Assembly: GCF_037975245.1 (NCBI RefSeq)
Contig: NC_092580.1
Span: 7,784,501-7,848,500, forward strand
Direction of reading: 5' to 3'
DNA: 64,000 bases
From: Apostichopus japonicus
Lineage: Eukaryota > Echinodermata > Holothuroidea > Aspidochirotida > Stichopodidae
How positions within the stretch are numbered: position 1 is the first letter of the stretch; every line of letters begins with the position of its first letter. Both the position numbers and the translations under genes were made by a program. Positions 61,244-64,000 of this stretch are shown piece after piece. A model generated the notes under the pieces. The model searched no databases. It saw only the letters and a list, made by a program, of their open reading frames with translations, and had not been told where the DNA came from.

Positions 61244-61764
61244 CTTTGTGGTCTTGGTCAAGCCCCACTCTAACTGGACGTCGAAGGCAGAGAGTTTATT
61301 ACCTTCGTAGTCATCTTTAAGTTTACCGGCGATCACAATTTCTGTCCCTTCGAAATGACTAAGAAAGTTTGTTTTTGTCAAAGTGTCCATCTCTACAGCA
61401 TTCTCCGGGTACTGTACATCTACATTATAGAGGATGGGAGTTGCGACTTCTTTATAGAATCCATCTAATTGCAAGCTTGGGCTGGAGTCGGAATAGATTT
61501 TTCTTGCTAATCCTTGGTTGTAACCGGATAGCTTTTGCAAAAGCTTGTAGTCTGCTGAGGCACCAAAGGCCAATGAAAGGAGAGCTATTTTGCCATCAAT
61601 CGCTTTTGTGATACTTTCGACGATTTCTGAAGGGTTGGTAATGCCAGATGTTGGTTCGCCATCAGTGAGGAGAATAATCATGGACAAAGCATTTCTAACG
61701 TTTTGATCTTCCAATTCCTTGAGCCGAATGATGGCGTCCATTAAGCCTCCGTGCATATCAGCGT
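61244..61764 (-). CDS. Gene 3 exon: vWA second half with altered MIDAS
   Basis: 521 nt, exactly 18 nt shorter than its paralogues because VVGNSF is missing before DVQLEWGLTKT. Joined to the previous exon the start reads Asp-Ala-Asp-Met-His where genes 1 and 2 have Gly-Thr-Asp-Ile-His, so the MIDAS threonine is lost. LLTDGEPTSG is intact. Acceptor CTTAG, donor GTAATT. Confidence 0.9.
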
Positions 61765-62521
61765 CTAAGATGAGGGACGAAATTTAAAAGATTTATGAAT
61801 AATGTTGTTGAAATAAAGTAACACATACTAGCATATGCTCTAATCAGACGGCAATCATGTTGTATATGAAAAATTACACATACATAAAATATGCACAACC
61901 AATTCATGATTTTGTGGAACTGATGCACCCCCTGTCACTGTCCATTTAAATTTGAATTGAAACCATGTGATCATTTGGAATACGGAAACATTGGCATAAA
62001 GTTAAAAATAAAACCAATGACCACTATCCAACATCTATTGAAATAACCATATATGACCCAGTGTTCTTCTTTATCGATTTCAATTTTTTGGGGGGATCAT
62101 TAAACTTTGCTTTTTCTCATATATGATAGGATCTTTGTTTTTTAGCTAGAAGAGAATAGTATAGGATCAATATTAACATAATTAGCTTTCAGTCTGCCGT
62201 TTATGTGGCAACAGTGATATGAAGAAGGTGAAAATTGATCAAACACTCTGTATTTACACTTTCAATGTGAACTTTCACCCCATCAGGACAAAAATGGTAG
62301 GATTAGTCACGTGGTCATCATTTTCACCATTTCAGAGAAGATATATACCAAACCAAATTAACTACAAATTTAGAAACAAATATAAAAAAGAATTGTTTTC
62401 TTTCCAATTAATAATTTTGCCCGCTTTTTACATTATTACATGATATGAATCGTCTGTTTGTAACAATAACGGTGTTGTTTGTAACTAAAAATTTGTTGTT
62501 ATTTATAAGGTATAGAGTTAC

Positions 62522-62831
62522 CTCCATCGGCTCGTAATCCGTTGACAAATTGCTTGGCGGCCAACTTGTTTCCCGATGTTGCTTCAACCACGGCAGTATT
62601 CCAACGGGTAATGGAATCCGAAAAGCAAATAATATTAAAATGATCAAACTCTCTTATTTGATCAATAATAGAAGCCATGGCCAGTTTCGTCTGAGCTATT
62701 TTAGACCCGTAAATATTCGCTCCGTCTTGATCATTCATTGAGCCGCTGATATCAATAACAAAAATGACATTCTTTGGAGTTATTGGGAGACCCTCCGGTG
62801 AAATGTGATGCACAAAGTAGCCATTCACGAC
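62522..62831 (-). CDS. Gene 3 exon: vWA first half
   Basis: 310 nt, one codon longer than in genes 1 and 2 (NIYGSK for NYGSK). MIDAS DISGS is intact. Donor GTAACT, ends in phase 1 after LRADG. Confidence 0.9.
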
Positions 62832-63288
62832 CTAGTAAAAAGCAAAATAATATTTATAACTGTTCAGTCATTTTTTTTTTTTATAGTTGACCAAAGTAGA
62901 ACCAGTATTTAAGTTATTCACATATAACAATACACATGCATGGTGGTAAATGTAATCCTCTTGCCAAGGAATTCATCTCACCCAACCCCCCCCCCCTCCC
63001 CCCACACACCCTTACCCCCGCTTTGCCCATCCCCGATGTAGAAACTGTCTTAAGCATTAACTAACATTGTCTAGAATTCAAGCTTAACACTGCACAAAGC
63101 AGGTTCCTTGATAATTCCTGGTATTGGTAAGGTATCATATAGTTAATCGGGAAAGCACACATAAAAAATACCTCATAACAAACACAACACATAACAAAAT
63201 ACCTCATGTATAAACAATAAAAGTGGTATAACATGATTGAAACCATCGAAGTATGATTGAAAAGTTTGATATTAGAACAACTTTATAC

Positions 63289-63552
63289 CTCTATGTGACC
63301 AGCACCAGAGTCACGTTCTACGTCATAGGTGATGACCAGGTCTCCCTTTAATCCCATCTCAGATAATCCTTCTTGATCCTCATCAGAGGGATTAAACCAT
63401 GCATGTACCTTTGTATCGGACAGTCGATTAACAGTGAGAGCGTCATAAAGGAAATCCGTGTTTAAAGAATCGTCCTGCTCCCAGGAAATGTTGGCAAATG
63501 ATATCCCTTGAGGCTCAGTGATATAGACATCCGCCCTGAAACTCTGTACGAC
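63289..63552 (-). CDS. Gene 3 exon: VIT to vWA connector
   Basis: 264 nt, phase 0 at both ends, with TEPQGISFANISWEQDD and ending GDLVITYDVERDSGAGHIE. Acceptor GGTAG, donor GTATAA. The preceding VIT exon is not found in 63553-64000. Confidence 0.9.
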
Positions 63553-64000
63553 CTACCAAATAAGCCATATTAAAAAAAAAACACATCAAGTTTGGCTATA
63601 AAAGACAATTTCAATAGTAAAATTTTTAACCTAATAGCGTTTTAAGGCAAATTAAAAAAACAGACAGGAACACAAATCCTAAGTATATACTTTGAGATAA
63701 AGGAAGAGGGTTACATTATGTTAATACAAGCAGCTTATATAGTCGTCCATGTTTATCGAACACCTGTATAACCTACCGTGATCTCACATTGTAACTACAA
63801 CCGGCCTTATTTAATTTGAAAGGCGTATTGCGTTTCTCAACTTAATTATCCTACCCATCGTATTGACTTCTATAACTCTAAATGTACAATTCTTAAAATC
63901 GTGACAAGAAACATCAGCCCGATTCCTCTACGTACAGGGTAAGCAATGGCTAAGAATTCCTGCAGTATGCTACTGTGGTAGGCTAAGACACGCGACCATG
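63553..64000. other. Window end, upstream intron of gene 3
   Basis: No VIT exon of gene 3 is seen here. In genes 1 and 2 the next exon lies about 0.6-1.3 kb upstream of the connector exon, so it should be beyond the window. Confidence 0.6.

Larger units (their letters stand above)
60354..63552 (-). pseudogene. Gene 3: partial, degenerate ITIH-like paralogue
   Basis: Third heavy-chain copy; only its last four recognisable exons are in the window and the 5' part lies beyond 64,000. It has the VIT-vWA connector, both vWA exons and the post-vWA exon. Three oddities: the MIDAS threonine is Ala, six residues (VVGNSF in the others) are missing after the vWA, and one extra base after LTSL makes a stop at 60403-60405. 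No Asp-Pro or C-terminal-domain exon is present between 54,841 and 60,354. It is therefore either a decaying copy or a truncated secreted vWA protein. The coding frame is otherwise open and splice sites are intact, so expression is possible. Confidence 0.75.

Overview
This 64 kb window is animal genomic DNA: AT-rich, with short exons bounded by GT/AG, long introns and many degenerate transposable elements. Its genes all lie on the minus strand. They are a tandem cluster of three paralogues of the inter-alpha-trypsin inhibitor heavy chain (ITIH) family, which are secreted hyaluronan/chondroitin-linked matrix proteins. The intron-rich structure, Penelope-like element, LINE remnants and tRNA-derived SINEs fit an invertebrate, most likely a marine deuterostome such as an echinoderm. 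The species cannot be fixed from the sequence.

Layout. 1-10,405: no gene recognised; holds a G/T-rich minisatellite, a LINE 3' end and a SINE beside a long TA tract. 10,406-28,117: complete gene 1, 18 coding exons, 1,239 codons as modelled. 28,118-32,858: intergenic or 5' leader DNA with a Penelope-like element that has perfect 75-nt inverted repeats. 32,859-54,840: complete gene 2, 17 coding exons, 988 codons as modelled, with introns invaded by a 2.9 kb inverted-repeat transposon, a LINE and a 33-bp minisatellite. 54,841-60,353: intergenic with a LINE fragment. 60,354-63,552: 3' part of gene 3, four exons, 5' end beyond the window; it looks degenerate or truncated.

Domain order in genes 1 and 2 is signal peptide, short acidic Cys-flanked N-terminal segment, VIT domain, von Willebrand A domain with complete MIDAS motif, a post-vWA segment, a highly variable linker, then the Asp-Pro site and ITIH C-terminal domain. 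In vertebrate heavy chains the Asp-Pro bond is where the C-terminal propeptide is removed and the new C-terminal Asp is esterified to chondroitin sulfate. Exon boundaries and phases match between paralogues, and both complete models sum to whole codons without internal stops, so I trust the exon calls.

The most interesting biology is in the linker. Both genes expanded it independently with small phase-1/phase-1 exons. Gene 1 has a 730-bp tandem duplication of an exon pair plus a mucin-like Thr-rich exon. Gene 2 has an array of roughly 140-175 bp units, each with a 33-48 nt mini-exon, some decayed, and a LINE sits inside the array. Gene 1 also has Arg in place of the conserved His after the Asp-Pro site. 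Gene 3 has lost the MIDAS threonine and, as assembled, the whole C-terminal part.
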